Below the pieces are notes generated by a model that had not been told where the DNA came from, ran no database searches, and was given only the letters and a program-made list of their open reading frames with translations. The position numbers were made by a program, and so were the translations under genes. A stretch of 64,000 nucleotides of DNA, from positions 1 to 64,000 of the forward strand of contig JBCCGI010000018.1 in the NCBI GenBank assembly GCA_039029355.1, read 5' to 3'. The DNA is from JBCCGI01 sp039029355 (GTDB taxonomy: Bacteria > Planctomycetota > UBA1135 > GCA-002686595). Shown here piece by piece: positions 52,615 through 59,699 of the stretch (position 1 is the first letter of the stretch; each line of letters starts with the position of its first letter).

Positions 52615-53918
52615 CGCGCGGCAGGCTGGTCGGCGTTCGTTAGGGCGTCCAGGGGGGCGAGGGGATAGCCGGGCTCCTCGCCGTCCTGGTCGGTGCGGGT
52701 GCGCACCTCTTCCTTGAGCGCGTCGATCAGCTCGACGCGCCGATCCATCAGTCGGTATCCCCCCAGCGGGCGCAGATAGCCGCGCGCCGCGGGGTGCTTG
52801 TCGAACAGGGCCTCCGCGCCCATGCGCTCCTCCCAGCGGGCGAAGCGGGCGCGCTTCTCGAGCAGCGCCTTGGCGAGGAAGGGCATCACCATCGTGTAGT
52901 CGCCGGGAACGCTGACGCAGGTCGAGCGGTACTGGCTCGCGTCGACCTTGCCCCAGGTGACCGCCTCGGCCGGCGGGCAGGACGAGAGCGAGCCGTCGGT
53001 CACCGGCGCGGTGGTGATCTGGATGTCGTAGAGGTAGCCGGGGACGTCCTCGAAGCCGAGGATCTGCCCCAGGGTCGGCTCGGGCTGCAGGTTGAAGTTC
53101 TTCGGCACGCCGCCGCCCAGGATCAGCGTGCCGATCGCGCGCGCGTCCGAGTGCTCGGTCGCCCAGCGGTGGTAGGCGCAGCTCTCGAAGACCTCGGCGT
53201 GGATGTCGAGCTCGAAGGCGTATGGACGCCCGGTGGTCTCGCGCAGCGCCCAGCGCTGCACCGAGTTGAGGAACACCGACCCGTCGCCGGGCGCGCCGAC
53301 GAAGATCGGGATCGCCTTGCGCCAGCAGAGCGCGAGCAGGCCTTCCGGCACGCCGTTCTGCAGCTCCTGCGCGGCGTACCGCTTGCCGAGCAGGTGGCGG
53401 AACTCGGTGCCCGACATGCGGCGCTGGAACTCGGGCTGCGCGAGCACGGCGCGCAGGAAGCGGTCCTGCTCGAGCAACGTCTCCTCGGGGAAGCCGACGT
53501 CGGTGACGCGGATGACGCGGTCGTCGCGCAGCGCGCCATCGTCCTCTCCCAGGCCGACGTGGTAGATGCGGTTCTCGTTCGCGCCGTCGAGCGCGCGGTG
53601 TCCGTCGTGGTAGCACACCGCGTCGGTGGTCGACAGGTAGGCGAACCAACCGGTCTCGAGCAGCGGGTTGAGCCACGTCTGCGCCTGGCCCGACAGCGTG
53701 ACCGGTCCGGCGACCGAGAGCGTCATCGGAACGCCGCGGCCGATGGCCTCGTCGAGCAGCAGCCAGGCCTTGCGGAGCCACGCGCCGCCGAAGGCCGGGA
53801 TCGACTCCTCGAACAGCGTGCCGAGATCCTCCGCGTCTTCGATCGAGCGCGTGCGCAGCTCCTCGAACGACTCAAGGCCGGGGCAGGCCGAGCGCTGGTC
53901 CTTTCGCGTGGGGGCCAT
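52611..53918 (-). CDS. Deoxyhypusine synthase-like protein
   Basis: A 435-residue protein of the deoxyhypusine synthase fold: an N-terminal region FGGAWLRKAWLLLDEAIGRG, the NAD-binding stretch GTLILGGGVPKNF, YLYDIQITTAPVTDGSLSSC and AEAVTWGKVDASQY, in which the lysine of WGK (Lys324) corresponds to the catalytic lysine of the human enzyme. Bacteria lack eIF5A, so bacterial family members are thought to make polyamines such as homospermidine or to act on unknown amines. It is about 60 residues longer than the eukaryotic enzyme. Coupled to the zinc-finger gene. Confidence 0.8.
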   Translation of the reverse strand: MAPTRKDQRSACPGLESFEELRTRSIEDAEDLGTLFEESIPAFGGAWLRKAWLLLDEAIGRGVPMTLSVAGPVTLSGQAQTWLNPLLETGWFAYLSTTDAVCYHDGHRALDGANENRIYHVGLGEDDGALRDDRVIRVTDVGFPEETLLEQDRFLRAVLAQPEFQRRMSGTEFRHLLGKRYAAQELQNGVPEGLLALCWRKAIPIFVGAPGDGSVFLNSVQRWALRETTGRPYAFELDIHAEVFESCAYHRWATEHSDARAIGTLILGGGVPKNFNLQPEPTLGQILGFEDVPGYLYDIQITTAPVTDGSLSSCPPAEAVTWGKVDASQYRSTCVSVPGDYTMVMPFLAKALLEKRARFARWEERMGAEALFDKHPAARGYLRPLGGYRLMDRRVELIDALKEEVRTRTDQDGEEPGYPLAPLDALTNADQPAAR

Positions 53919-53945
53919 GGGGCGGGGGGAGTGTACGATCTCGCC

Positions 53946-54959
53946 ATGCGAACTCGAAACCTGGGCGAGAGCGGGCTCCAGATCCCCGTGGTGACGTTCG
54001 GCGCCTGGGCCATCGGGGGCTTTGGGTGGGGCGGCCGGAGCGAGGAGACCGACCGAGCCGCCGTCGAGGCGATGTCCCGCGCCCTCGACCGGGGCATGGG
54101 CGCCATCGACACGGCTCCGATCTACGGGTTCGGGCACTCCGAGGGCCTCGTGGCCCGCGCCATAGCCGGCCGCCGCGACGAGGTGCTGGTTTTCACCAAG
54201 GCCGGCCTGCGCTGGGACGACGACCGCGGCAAGGAGGCGTTTGCCGGCAAGGACGACCGCGGGAACGACCGCCGGGTGTTCTTCAACTCGCGGCCCGACT
54301 CGGTGCGCCACGAGGTCGAGGCCAGCCTCCAACGCCTGGACATCGACGTGATCGACCTGCTCCAGATCCACTGGCCCGACCCGACGACGCCGATCGCCGA
54401 CACGATGGGCGCCCTGGTCGAGCTGCGCGCGGAGGGCAAGATCCGCGCGATCGGCGTGTCGAACTACTCGCCCGAGCAGATGGACGAGGCGCGCGCCGCG
54501 CTCGGCCACGTGCCGCTCGCCAGCGACCAGCCGAAGTACAGCCTGGTGTGCCGCGATGCGGAGGCCGACGTGTTGCCGTACGTCAAGGAAGCCGGCATGG
54601 GCACGGTGGTGTATTCGCCGCTCGAGCAGGGGCTCCTGACCGGCAAGGTGCCCGCCGACCGCGAGTTTCCCGAGAACGACGGCCGCCACAAGCGCCCGAC
54701 CTTCCAGCCCGAGAACCGCGCGCGCGTCAACGAGGTGCTCGAACGGGTCGTGCGCCCGATCGCCGCAGCGCACGACGCGACGCTGGCGCAAACCGTGCTC
54801 GCGTGGACGATCGACCAGGCCGGCGTCACGTCGGTGATCGCGGGCGCCCGCAAGCCTGAGCAGGTCGACGACAACGCCGCGGCGGGCGACCTCGTTCTGA
54901 CCTCGGACGAGTGGACGGCGATCGACGCTGCCTTCGGCGAGCTCAAGCTCGAGCTCTAG
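53946..54959 (+). CDS. Aldo/keto reductase
   Basis: A 337-residue AKR (beta/alpha)8 protein. The catalytic tetrad is Asp55 and Tyr60 (IDTAPIYGFG), Lys85 (VFTKAGL) and His142 (LLQIHWPDP). The NADPH region is SNYSPEQM and VIAGARKPEQV. It resembles the YajO/AKR11 group acting on aldehydes. The gene is divergent from the deoxyhypusine-synthase-like gene (27 bp between starts) and close to the convergent rfbC stop. Confidence 0.9.
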   Translation: MRTRNLGESGLQIPVVTFGAWAIGGFGWGGRSEETDRAAVEAMSRALDRGMGAIDTAPIYGFGHSEGLVARAIAGRRDEVLVFTKAGLRWDDDRGKEAFAGKDDRGNDRRVFFNSRPDSVRHEVEASLQRLDIDVIDLLQIHWPDPTTPIADTMGALVELRAEGKIRAIGVSNYSPEQMDEARAALGHVPLASDQPKYSLVCRDAEADVLPYVKEAGMGTVVYSPLEQGLLTGKVPADREFPENDGRHKRPTFQPENRARVNEVLERVVRPIAAAHDATLAQTVLAWTIDQAGVTSVIAGARKPEQVDDNAAAGDLVLTSDEWTAIDAAFGELKLEL

Positions 54960-54964
54960 GTTCG

Positions 54965-55639
54965 CTAGACCGGCGTGCCGACCGTCGGCAGGTGGTCCGG
55001 CGAGCCGTCGCGCAGCTCGGCCAGCGTCGCCCAGCCGTCGTCCTTGGGCGACAGGAAGGGCTTCAGCTCCTCGCCGTCGGCGCCGCGCGTCGGCCACGCG
55101 ATGTCGACGTCGGGGTCGGCCCAGTGCAGCCCGCGCTCGGAGTCCGGCGACCAGCCCGAGTGCGTGACGAGGTAGCAGAAGAGCGCGCTCTCCGACGTCA
55201 CCAAGAAGCCGTGCGCGAAGCCCGGCGGCACCCACAGCTGGCGGCAGTTCTCCTCCGACAGGTACACGCCGCCCCAGCGACCGAAGGTGGGGGAGTCGGT
55301 GCGGATGTCGACCGCGACGTCGAAGACCTCGCCGTGCGGCACCCAGACGAGCTTGCCCTGGCCCTGGGGGTACTGCCAGTGCAGCCCCCGCAGCACGCCG
55401 CGCACCGAGTACGAGCTATTGATCTGCTTCGGGGCCTCGGGAACGCCGTAGTCGCGCGCGTAGGCCTCGCCGTTCCACGGGATCTGGAACCAGCCGCGCG
55501 GCGGGTCGAACGGGTCGTGCATGAGGCGCGTCTGAACGACCCGCAGGCCGAGCTCCTCGGCCTGGGCCACGTCGGCCTCGTCGTCGCGCCTGTACCGCTC
55601 GGGGTACTCGGCTCCCGGCTGCTGACGTCCTCTCACCAT
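54965..55639 (-). CDS. rfbC: dTDP-4-dehydrorhamnose 3,5-epimerase
   Basis: A 224-residue RmlC cupin. Motifs are NSSYSVRGVLRGLHWQYPQGQ (the start of the active site with the catalytic His in RGLHWQ), GEVFDVAVDIRTDSPTFGRW, and RQLWVPPGFAHGFLVTS with a second His, then YLVTHSGWSPDSERGLHWAD. About 35 extra residues precede the usual start. It converts dTDP-4-keto-6-deoxyglucose to dTDP-4-keto-rhamnose. The rest of the dTDP-rhamnose pathway (rmlA, B, D) is not in this window. The ATG at 55639 lacks a ribosome site, so an internal start is possible. Confidence 0.9.
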   Translation of the reverse strand: MVRGRQQPGAEYPERYRRDDEADVAQAEELGLRVVQTRLMHDPFDPPRGWFQIPWNGEAYARDYGVPEAPKQINSSYSVRGVLRGLHWQYPQGQGKLVWVPHGEVFDVAVDIRTDSPTFGRWGGVYLSEENCRQLWVPPGFAHGFLVTSESALFCYLVTHSGWSPDSERGLHWADPDVDIAWPTRGADGEELKPFLSPKDDGWATLAELRDGSPDHLPTVGTPV

Positions 55640-55714
55640 GCTTGTTTTTGGGGGGGGCTGGGGGTCGTGGGGGCCCGAGATCGTAGCCGGTGCCGCGCGG
55701 CGCAAAATAGAAAA

Positions 55715-55747
55715 GGCGCCCCCTCCGGACGAGCCGAAGGGGGCGCC
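55715..55747 (-). terminator. Intrinsic terminator of the mddA-like gene
   Basis: Arms 55715-55728 and 55734-55747 pair over 14 bases with one mismatch and a 5-base loop. On the minus strand, the direction of the mddA-like gene, four T (55714-55711) follow. It separates this gene from rfbC. Confidence 0.75.
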
Positions 55748-55772
55748 GTTTCCCGGGCCGGCCTAAAGAACC

Positions 55773-56561
55773 CTACTTCCCCTTGCCCGGGAAGGGCACC
55801 AGAGCGCCCACGCGCCGCCGGTACTCGCGGTAACCCTCGCCGTGGCGCGCCACCAGGGTGCGCTCCTCGATCGTCACGCCGAGGACCATGTAGGAGCTCA
55901 GCGCGACGGCCAGCACCAGGTGGTCCAGCGTCATGGCGGGGGTGATCCAGAGGCCGAGCAGGAAGCCGGTCATGATCGGGTGGCGGTCGAAGCGGTACAT
56001 GAAGCGCACCATCAGCGGCGCCGCCTTCGGCTCCTGGCCGCGGAAGTTGCGCCACACCTGCTTGAGGCCGAAGAGCTCGAAGTGGTCGATCGCGAAGGAG
56101 GCGGCGAAGAGGTAGGCCCAGCCCATCACGGCGAGCCCGGTCAGGCCCCAGGCGAGCACGGGGGTCTCGATCGTCCAGACCGCGTCCGGCAGCGGCTGCC
56201 AGAAGAACATCATCGAGGAGACCAGGATGCCGGTGATCAGGACGAAGGTGGGGCGCTCCATCGGCTCGGGGATGACCTGGGTCCAGCGCTGCTTGAAGGC
56301 CGGCCGCGCCATCACGACGTGCTGCAGGCCGAAGAGGGCGATGAAGACCAGGTTGAAGGCGATCGCGCCGCCGGTCGACTCGATCGCGACCGGCCCGCCG
56401 GTGAAGGGCACGACGCCGAGCGAGGCGGCGATCAGCCAGCAGAGTCCGGCGACGCCGACCGCGTAGCTGGCGACGCCGTAAAGGAGAATCCCGACGCGGG
56501 AGAGGGCGGAGGAGGCGGCCGGCGTGGCGGCGGCGGAGAGGGTGGTGGCTTCGGTGCGCAT
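55773..56561 (-). CDS. mddA: Methanethiol S-methyltransferase-like membrane protein
   Basis: A 262-residue integral membrane protein with about 6 helices. It has the MddA/NnrU-type sequence: AFNLVFIALFGLQHVVMARP near 70-90, IDHFELFGLKQVWRNFRG near 158-175, VRFMYRFDRHPIMTGFLLGL and VTIEERTLVARHGEGYREYRRRV near the end. MddA methylates methanethiol to dimethyl sulphide with SAM; the same enzymes can methylate selenium analogues. ATG 56561 is the only sensible start. It is followed by a strong terminator. The gene upstream on the same strand is the putative selenoprotein (gap about 200 bp). Confidence 0.78.
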   Translation of the reverse strand: MRTEATTLSAAATPAASSALSRVGILLYGVASYAVGVAGLCWLIAASLGVVPFTGGPVAIESTGGAIAFNLVFIALFGLQHVVMARPAFKQRWTQVIPEPMERPTFVLITGILVSSMMFFWQPLPDAVWTIETPVLAWGLTGLAVMGWAYLFAASFAIDHFELFGLKQVWRNFRGQEPKAAPLMVRFMYRFDRHPIMTGFLLGLWITPAMTLDHLVLAVALSSYMVLGVTIEERTLVARHGEGYREYRRRVGALVPFPGKGK

Positions 56562-56764
56562 GGGTCTGGTGGGCCTTTTCGGGGTCTTGGGTTCACCAGG
56601 CCGTGGCGCGGCGGGCGGGGGGCGGCTGCCACCGAAGTCGGATTTTTGGACCCGGGGCGTCCCGGGCGCTCGGGGCGCCGTAAAACGACCCGCGCCCCGC
56701 CCGCCGAGCCGATGAGGGCCCGGAGGAGCGGGGCGCGGGGAGCGCAGGGGGCTGTAGCCCCGGG
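56562..56764. other. Intergenic region between mddA-like gene and the selenoprotein frame
   Basis: About 200 GC-rich bases with no gene. The palindrome GTAGCCCCGGGCTAC covers the UAG stop of the selenoprotein frame and may form a terminator-like hairpin without a T-tract. Confidence 0.5.
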
Positions 56765-57295
56765 CTACATGCCGGAGACGGGGGCCAGCATCGAGAAGGC
56801 CACCTCGGACTCCGTCAGGACCTCTTCGACCGCGGCGACGGAGAACGTCTCCGGGTCGGCAACGAGGATCTCGATCTCTTCTTCGAAGTACACGTCAAGC
56901 GCGCCGGCGCGCTCGATCAAGGCCGCACGGACCTTGCCAGCGGTAACCGCTCACGTGATGCCGGAATCGACGGTGTACTTGCCCTTCGCGAGCGGGCGCT
57001 CGACGCGCTCGAAGGACTCCAGCTTCATGCCGTTGTCCTCGAAGGCCTTGGCGACCTCCATCTCGCTGAGGTCAGCGCCGGGAGAGAGCTGGAACACCGC
57101 GCGTGCCCCGCTCATGTGAAGGTCGGCGATTCCGTCCAGGGAAGTCATGGCCGCACGGGCCTTGGTGGCTGCGCTTCAGGCGCCGCCGGAGGCCTCGACC
57201 ACGTACACCATCTCCTTGGTCGTCCCCAGCCCCAGCGTGGAGCAGGAAGCCAGGAGAACCCCGAGGAGGGGCAGGAGTAGCTTCAGTTTTGACAT
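56765..57295 (-). CDS. Putative selenocysteine-containing lipoprotein with two HMA-like repeats (UGA codons 40 and 115)
   Basis: Frame of 177 codons from ATG 57295 to TAG 56765, with two in-frame TGA codons (57178-57176 and 56953-56951). Residues 1-18 form a lipoprotein signal with lipobox LASC. Two repeats follow, about 31-106 and 107-176, each opening like a heavy-metal-associated domain: YVVEASGGA-U-SAATKARAAM and YTVDSGIT-U-AVTAGKVRAAL. The second aligns with the HMA motif GMTC-x2-C-x2-KV; U takes the first Cys and the second is Thr (Ala in repeat 1). After each UGA lies a hairpin with the loop CGUGC, 18 and 21 nt on. This combination argues for Sec insertion rather than nonsense mutation. 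A pseudogene is the main alternative. It would be a periplasmic or membrane-bound thiol/selenol protein that may bind metal or react with selenium or sulphur compounds. Confidence 0.75.
56918..56936 (-). promoter_or_regulatory. SECIS-like hairpin 2 (after UGA 115)
   Basis: Minus-strand CAAGGTC-CGTGC-GGCCTTG, 7 bp with one G-U pair, starts 14 bases after the UGA; the apical loop begins 21 bases after it. The loop is identical to that of hairpin 1. Confidence 0.6.
57146..57164 (-). promoter_or_regulatory. SECIS-like hairpin 1 (after UGA 40)
   Basis: Minus-strand CAAGGCC-CGTGC-GGCCATG, with an A-A mismatch in the stem, starts 11 bases after the UGA; the apical loop begins 18 bases after it. Bacterial SECIS loops lie about 16-37 nt after the UGA and carry a G near the loop start, which fits. 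Confidence 0.6.
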
Positions 57296-57321
57296 CGGAT
57301 TTCTGGTTTTAGACAGGTTCG

Positions 57322-57365
57322 TCGGGCGGCTGGGCCCCCGGAAGGGGACGTACTCGACCGCCCGA
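57322..57365. repeat. Inverted repeat between nadA and the selenoprotein frame
   Basis: Arms TCGGGCGG (57322-57329) and CCGCCCGA (57358-57365), with an inner CCCC...GGGG stem. It could end nadA or form the leader of the selenoprotein mRNA. There is no T-tract. Confidence 0.55.
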
Positions 57366-57395
57366 TGTTAGCGGGGGCTTCGCGCCGGTGTGCCC

Positions 57396-58700
57396 TCAGG
57401 ATTCGACGATTGCGATCATCTGCTCCAGGGAGGCCCGGGCGTCCCGGATCAGCGCCTCGCGCTCGGCCTCGGAGAGCCGATCGCGGCGCATGGTGGTCTC
57501 CTCGACCACGTCGCCCGCCAACACCCGGTTGATGCCGGGGGCCTCGCCCTTCCTGAGCAGGTCGAGCATGCCGGCCAGGTGGGGGGGATCGTTGCGGCTC
57601 ATGGTGGCGCAGCCGCAGCCGGCCTGCTCGAAGCTGGGGACGTCGGCCAGGTGGCGCACTTCGACGCCGCGGAGGGCGCCCTGCTGGCGCGCGTTGCGGA
57701 CGAAGTGCCCCTCGGTGCCGATGGCGAGCTTGTCGCCGGCCTGCGCCTTCTCGACCTCCGCCCACAGGTAGTTCGTGCTGCCGCTGCCGTCGGCGGCGAG
57801 GACCGCTTCCAGCGGCGACTCGGGGTGGATCAGGACGCGGTAGCCCTGCTCCTTCCAGTAGGTCGCCATGTCGGCGGTGAAGATGGTGTGCACGCCGCAC
57901 TCCGAACCCCACAGCAGCACGCGCGCGCGGTCGAGCGCGTCGAGCCCGACGTCCTCGATCCGGATCGCGCCCCGGCGCGGGTCGGGCAGCTGCAGCAGGT
58001 CGTCGCCTCCGAGCCCCAGCCGGTGCGCGGTGTTGCGCCCCAGGTGGTGGTCGGGCACGAACAGCACGCGCTTCCCCTGCTCGAGCGCCCAGGTGAGTAC
58101 GGCCGGCGCGTTCGAGCTGGTGCACACCGCGCCGCCGGTCGAGCCGGCCAACGCCTTCACGCGGCCCGACGTGTTCATGTATGCGACCGCCAAGAGGTCG
58201 TCGCCGTAGCGCTCGCGCAGCTGGTCGGCGACCGGCAGCACCATGTGCTCCTTCGCGAGGAGCTCCATCGTGCAGCCCGCCTTGGGGTTGGTGATCCAGA
58301 CGCTCTGGTCGTCGTGCGCCAGGATCGCGATCGACTCGGCCATGAAGTGCACGGCGGACTCGACGATGACCTTTTTGTCGGGGTTGTTGCGCGCCTGCAG
58401 CGCCAGCTGGTAGCTGTCCGCGACCGAGCCGCCGAAGTGCTCGATCAGCTTCACGATCTCGCCGCCCATGTAATAGTGCGCAAGCAGCAGGAGCTGGTCT
58501 CCGAAGTGGTCCTGCGCGGGGCGCACGTAGCGCTCCAGGTAGGCCACCACCGTCTCGGGGAGGCGATCCGGCAGCGCCATGAACTCCTCGGCGTACGGCT
58601 TGAACTCGGCCTGGTACCAGTCCAGCGGGAGGTCGGTCTGGCAGACGGGGACGTCGGGATGGAGGACGATCCCGGTGGAGGGCGGTGCGGTGGGGCTCAT
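57396..58700 (-). CDS. nadA: Quinolinate synthase
   Basis: A 434-residue NadA. LLLAHYYMGGEIVKLIEHFG opens the first domain, followed by DSYQLALQA. Cluster cysteines are in NPKAGCTMELLA (Cys143), LWGSECGVHTIF (Cys268) and QAGCGCATMSRND (Cys362/364), the last being the family's CGCATM signature. The 4Fe-4S enzyme condenses iminoaspartate with dihydroxyacetone phosphate to quinolinate in NAD synthesis. The length includes an N-terminal extension of about 60 residues seen in long-type NadA. nadB and nadC are not in this window. The ATG at 58700 is used; an upstream ATG adds 20 unconserved residues. Confidence 0.92.
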   Translation of the reverse strand: MSPTAPPSTGIVLHPDVPVCQTDLPLDWYQAEFKPYAEEFMALPDRLPETVVAYLERYVRPAQDHFGDQLLLLAHYYMGGEIVKLIEHFGGSVADSYQLALQARNNPDKKVIVESAVHFMAESIAILAHDDQSVWITNPKAGCTMELLAKEHMVLPVADQLRERYGDDLLAVAYMNTSGRVKALAGSTGGAVCTSSNAPAVLTWALEQGKRVLFVPDHHLGRNTAHRLGLGGDDLLQLPDPRRGAIRIEDVGLDALDRARVLLWGSECGVHTIFTADMATYWKEQGYRVLIHPESPLEAVLAADGSGSTNYLWAEVEKAQAGDKLAIGTEGHFVRNARQQGALRGVEVRHLADVPSFEQAGCGCATMSRNDPPHLAGMLDLLRKGEAPGINRVLAGDVVEETTMRRDRLSEAEREALIRDARASLEQMIAIVES

Positions 58701-58808
58701 GTGCTTCGATAGGCCTTGGGCGTGCGGCCACGGAGTCCCACAGGCTAACAAACTCGCCACCCCGCCCGAGATCGCCTATCCTTCGCGCCCCCCGCCAAGG
58801 AGGAGCAC

Positions 58809-59699
58809 ATGGCGATCCGAATCCTCAGCGACTTCGACGGCGTCTGGACCGACCAGGCGACCGAAGCCGAGCACGTCAAGGCCTACCAGCATCGCGAGGC
58901 CGCGCGCCTCGCCGGCGTCGACGCGGACGAGGCGCGGCGCGACTTCGCGGAGTACCGCGGGCGCGTGCTCGAGGAGCCGCACCGCTTCGGCTGGACGCCG
59001 GACGGGCGCATCACGGCCTACGCCGACGAAGACCCCTTCTGCGAGCCGAACTCGATCGCCGGCTGGATCGAGTCGGTGGCGGACTCCGACGAGCGCGCGG
59101 GCCGCTACCGCGACGCGATCCTCGCGGAGGGCTTCGCGAACCTGACGGCCTTCGCCGACCACTGCTTCCTCACGGCGACGGGCACGTTCCGCGAGGAGCA
59201 TCCGCCCGCCCTGGTCGACGGCGCCGGGGAGGTCTTCCAGGCGCTGCACGATGCGGGGGCAGAGGTGGTGGTGTGCTCGAACTCGGGCTCCGAGAAGGTC
59301 GTCGGCTGGCTGCGCCACGCGGGCGTCGATGCCGGCGAGGACGAGGGCCACCTGGTCCGCGTGCACGGCAACGCCGGCAAGTGGGCCCTCGGCGCCAGCG
59401 ACCGCGCGATCGCCGTGGGCGGTCGCACGATCTTCGTCGACCGGCCGAAGTACCACACCGTGTTCGAAGAGGAGCGCCCGGACGTCGTGATCGGCGACGT
59501 CTTCTCGCTCGACCTGGCGCTGCCGCACGTGCTGCGCGGCGAGGGCGCGCCCTTCGCTCCGCGCCTGCTCGCCCTGCGCCGGCACCCGCACACGCCCGGG
59601 TGGATCGCCGCGACCCGGGCCGACGGCGCGATCGACCTCTTGGTCGACCGGGTCGCCGAGCTCGTGCCCACCGTCCGAGAGCTCGCGGTCCAGGCATGA
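58809..59699 (+). CDS. HAD-superfamily hydrolase
   Basis: A 296-residue HAD-like protein with AAGGAGGAGC just ahead of the ATG. Motif I is ILSDFDGVWTD (nucleophile Asp8 and Asp10), VVVCSNSGS near 153-161 is motif II, and VIGDVFSLDLAL near 230-241 is motif IV. Between lies an unusual cap rich in charged residues. It resembles phosphoserine-phosphatase-like members but its substrate is unknown. The stop overlaps the ATG of the MFS transporter gene (ATGA), so the pair may import and dephosphorylate the same compound or be coupled by chance. Confidence 0.82.
   Translation: MAIRILSDFDGVWTDQATEAEHVKAYQHREAARLAGVDADEARRDFAEYRGRVLEEPHRFGWTPDGRITAYADEDPFCEPNSIAGWIESVADSDERAGRYRDAILAEGFANLTAFADHCFLTATGTFREEHPPALVDGAGEVFQALHDAGAEVVVCSNSGSEKVVGWLRHAGVDAGEDEGHLVRVHGNAGKWALGASDRAIAVGGRTIFVDRPKYHTVFEEERPDVVIGDVFSLDLALPHVLRGEGAPFAPRLLALRRHPHTPGWIAATRADGAIDLLVDRVAELVPTVRELAVQA

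Noticed and set aside
56951..57148. A 65-residue minus-strand ORF as an independent small gene
   Set aside because: It is the middle piece of the longer frame between the two UGA codons; it has no ribosome site and starts inside the first HMA-like repeat.
56765..57295. UGA as a reassigned Trp or Gly codon in this organism
   Set aside because: Other genes in the window use TGA as an ordinary stop (for example at 1588, 4-base ATGA overlaps, and many others), so reassignment is excluded.
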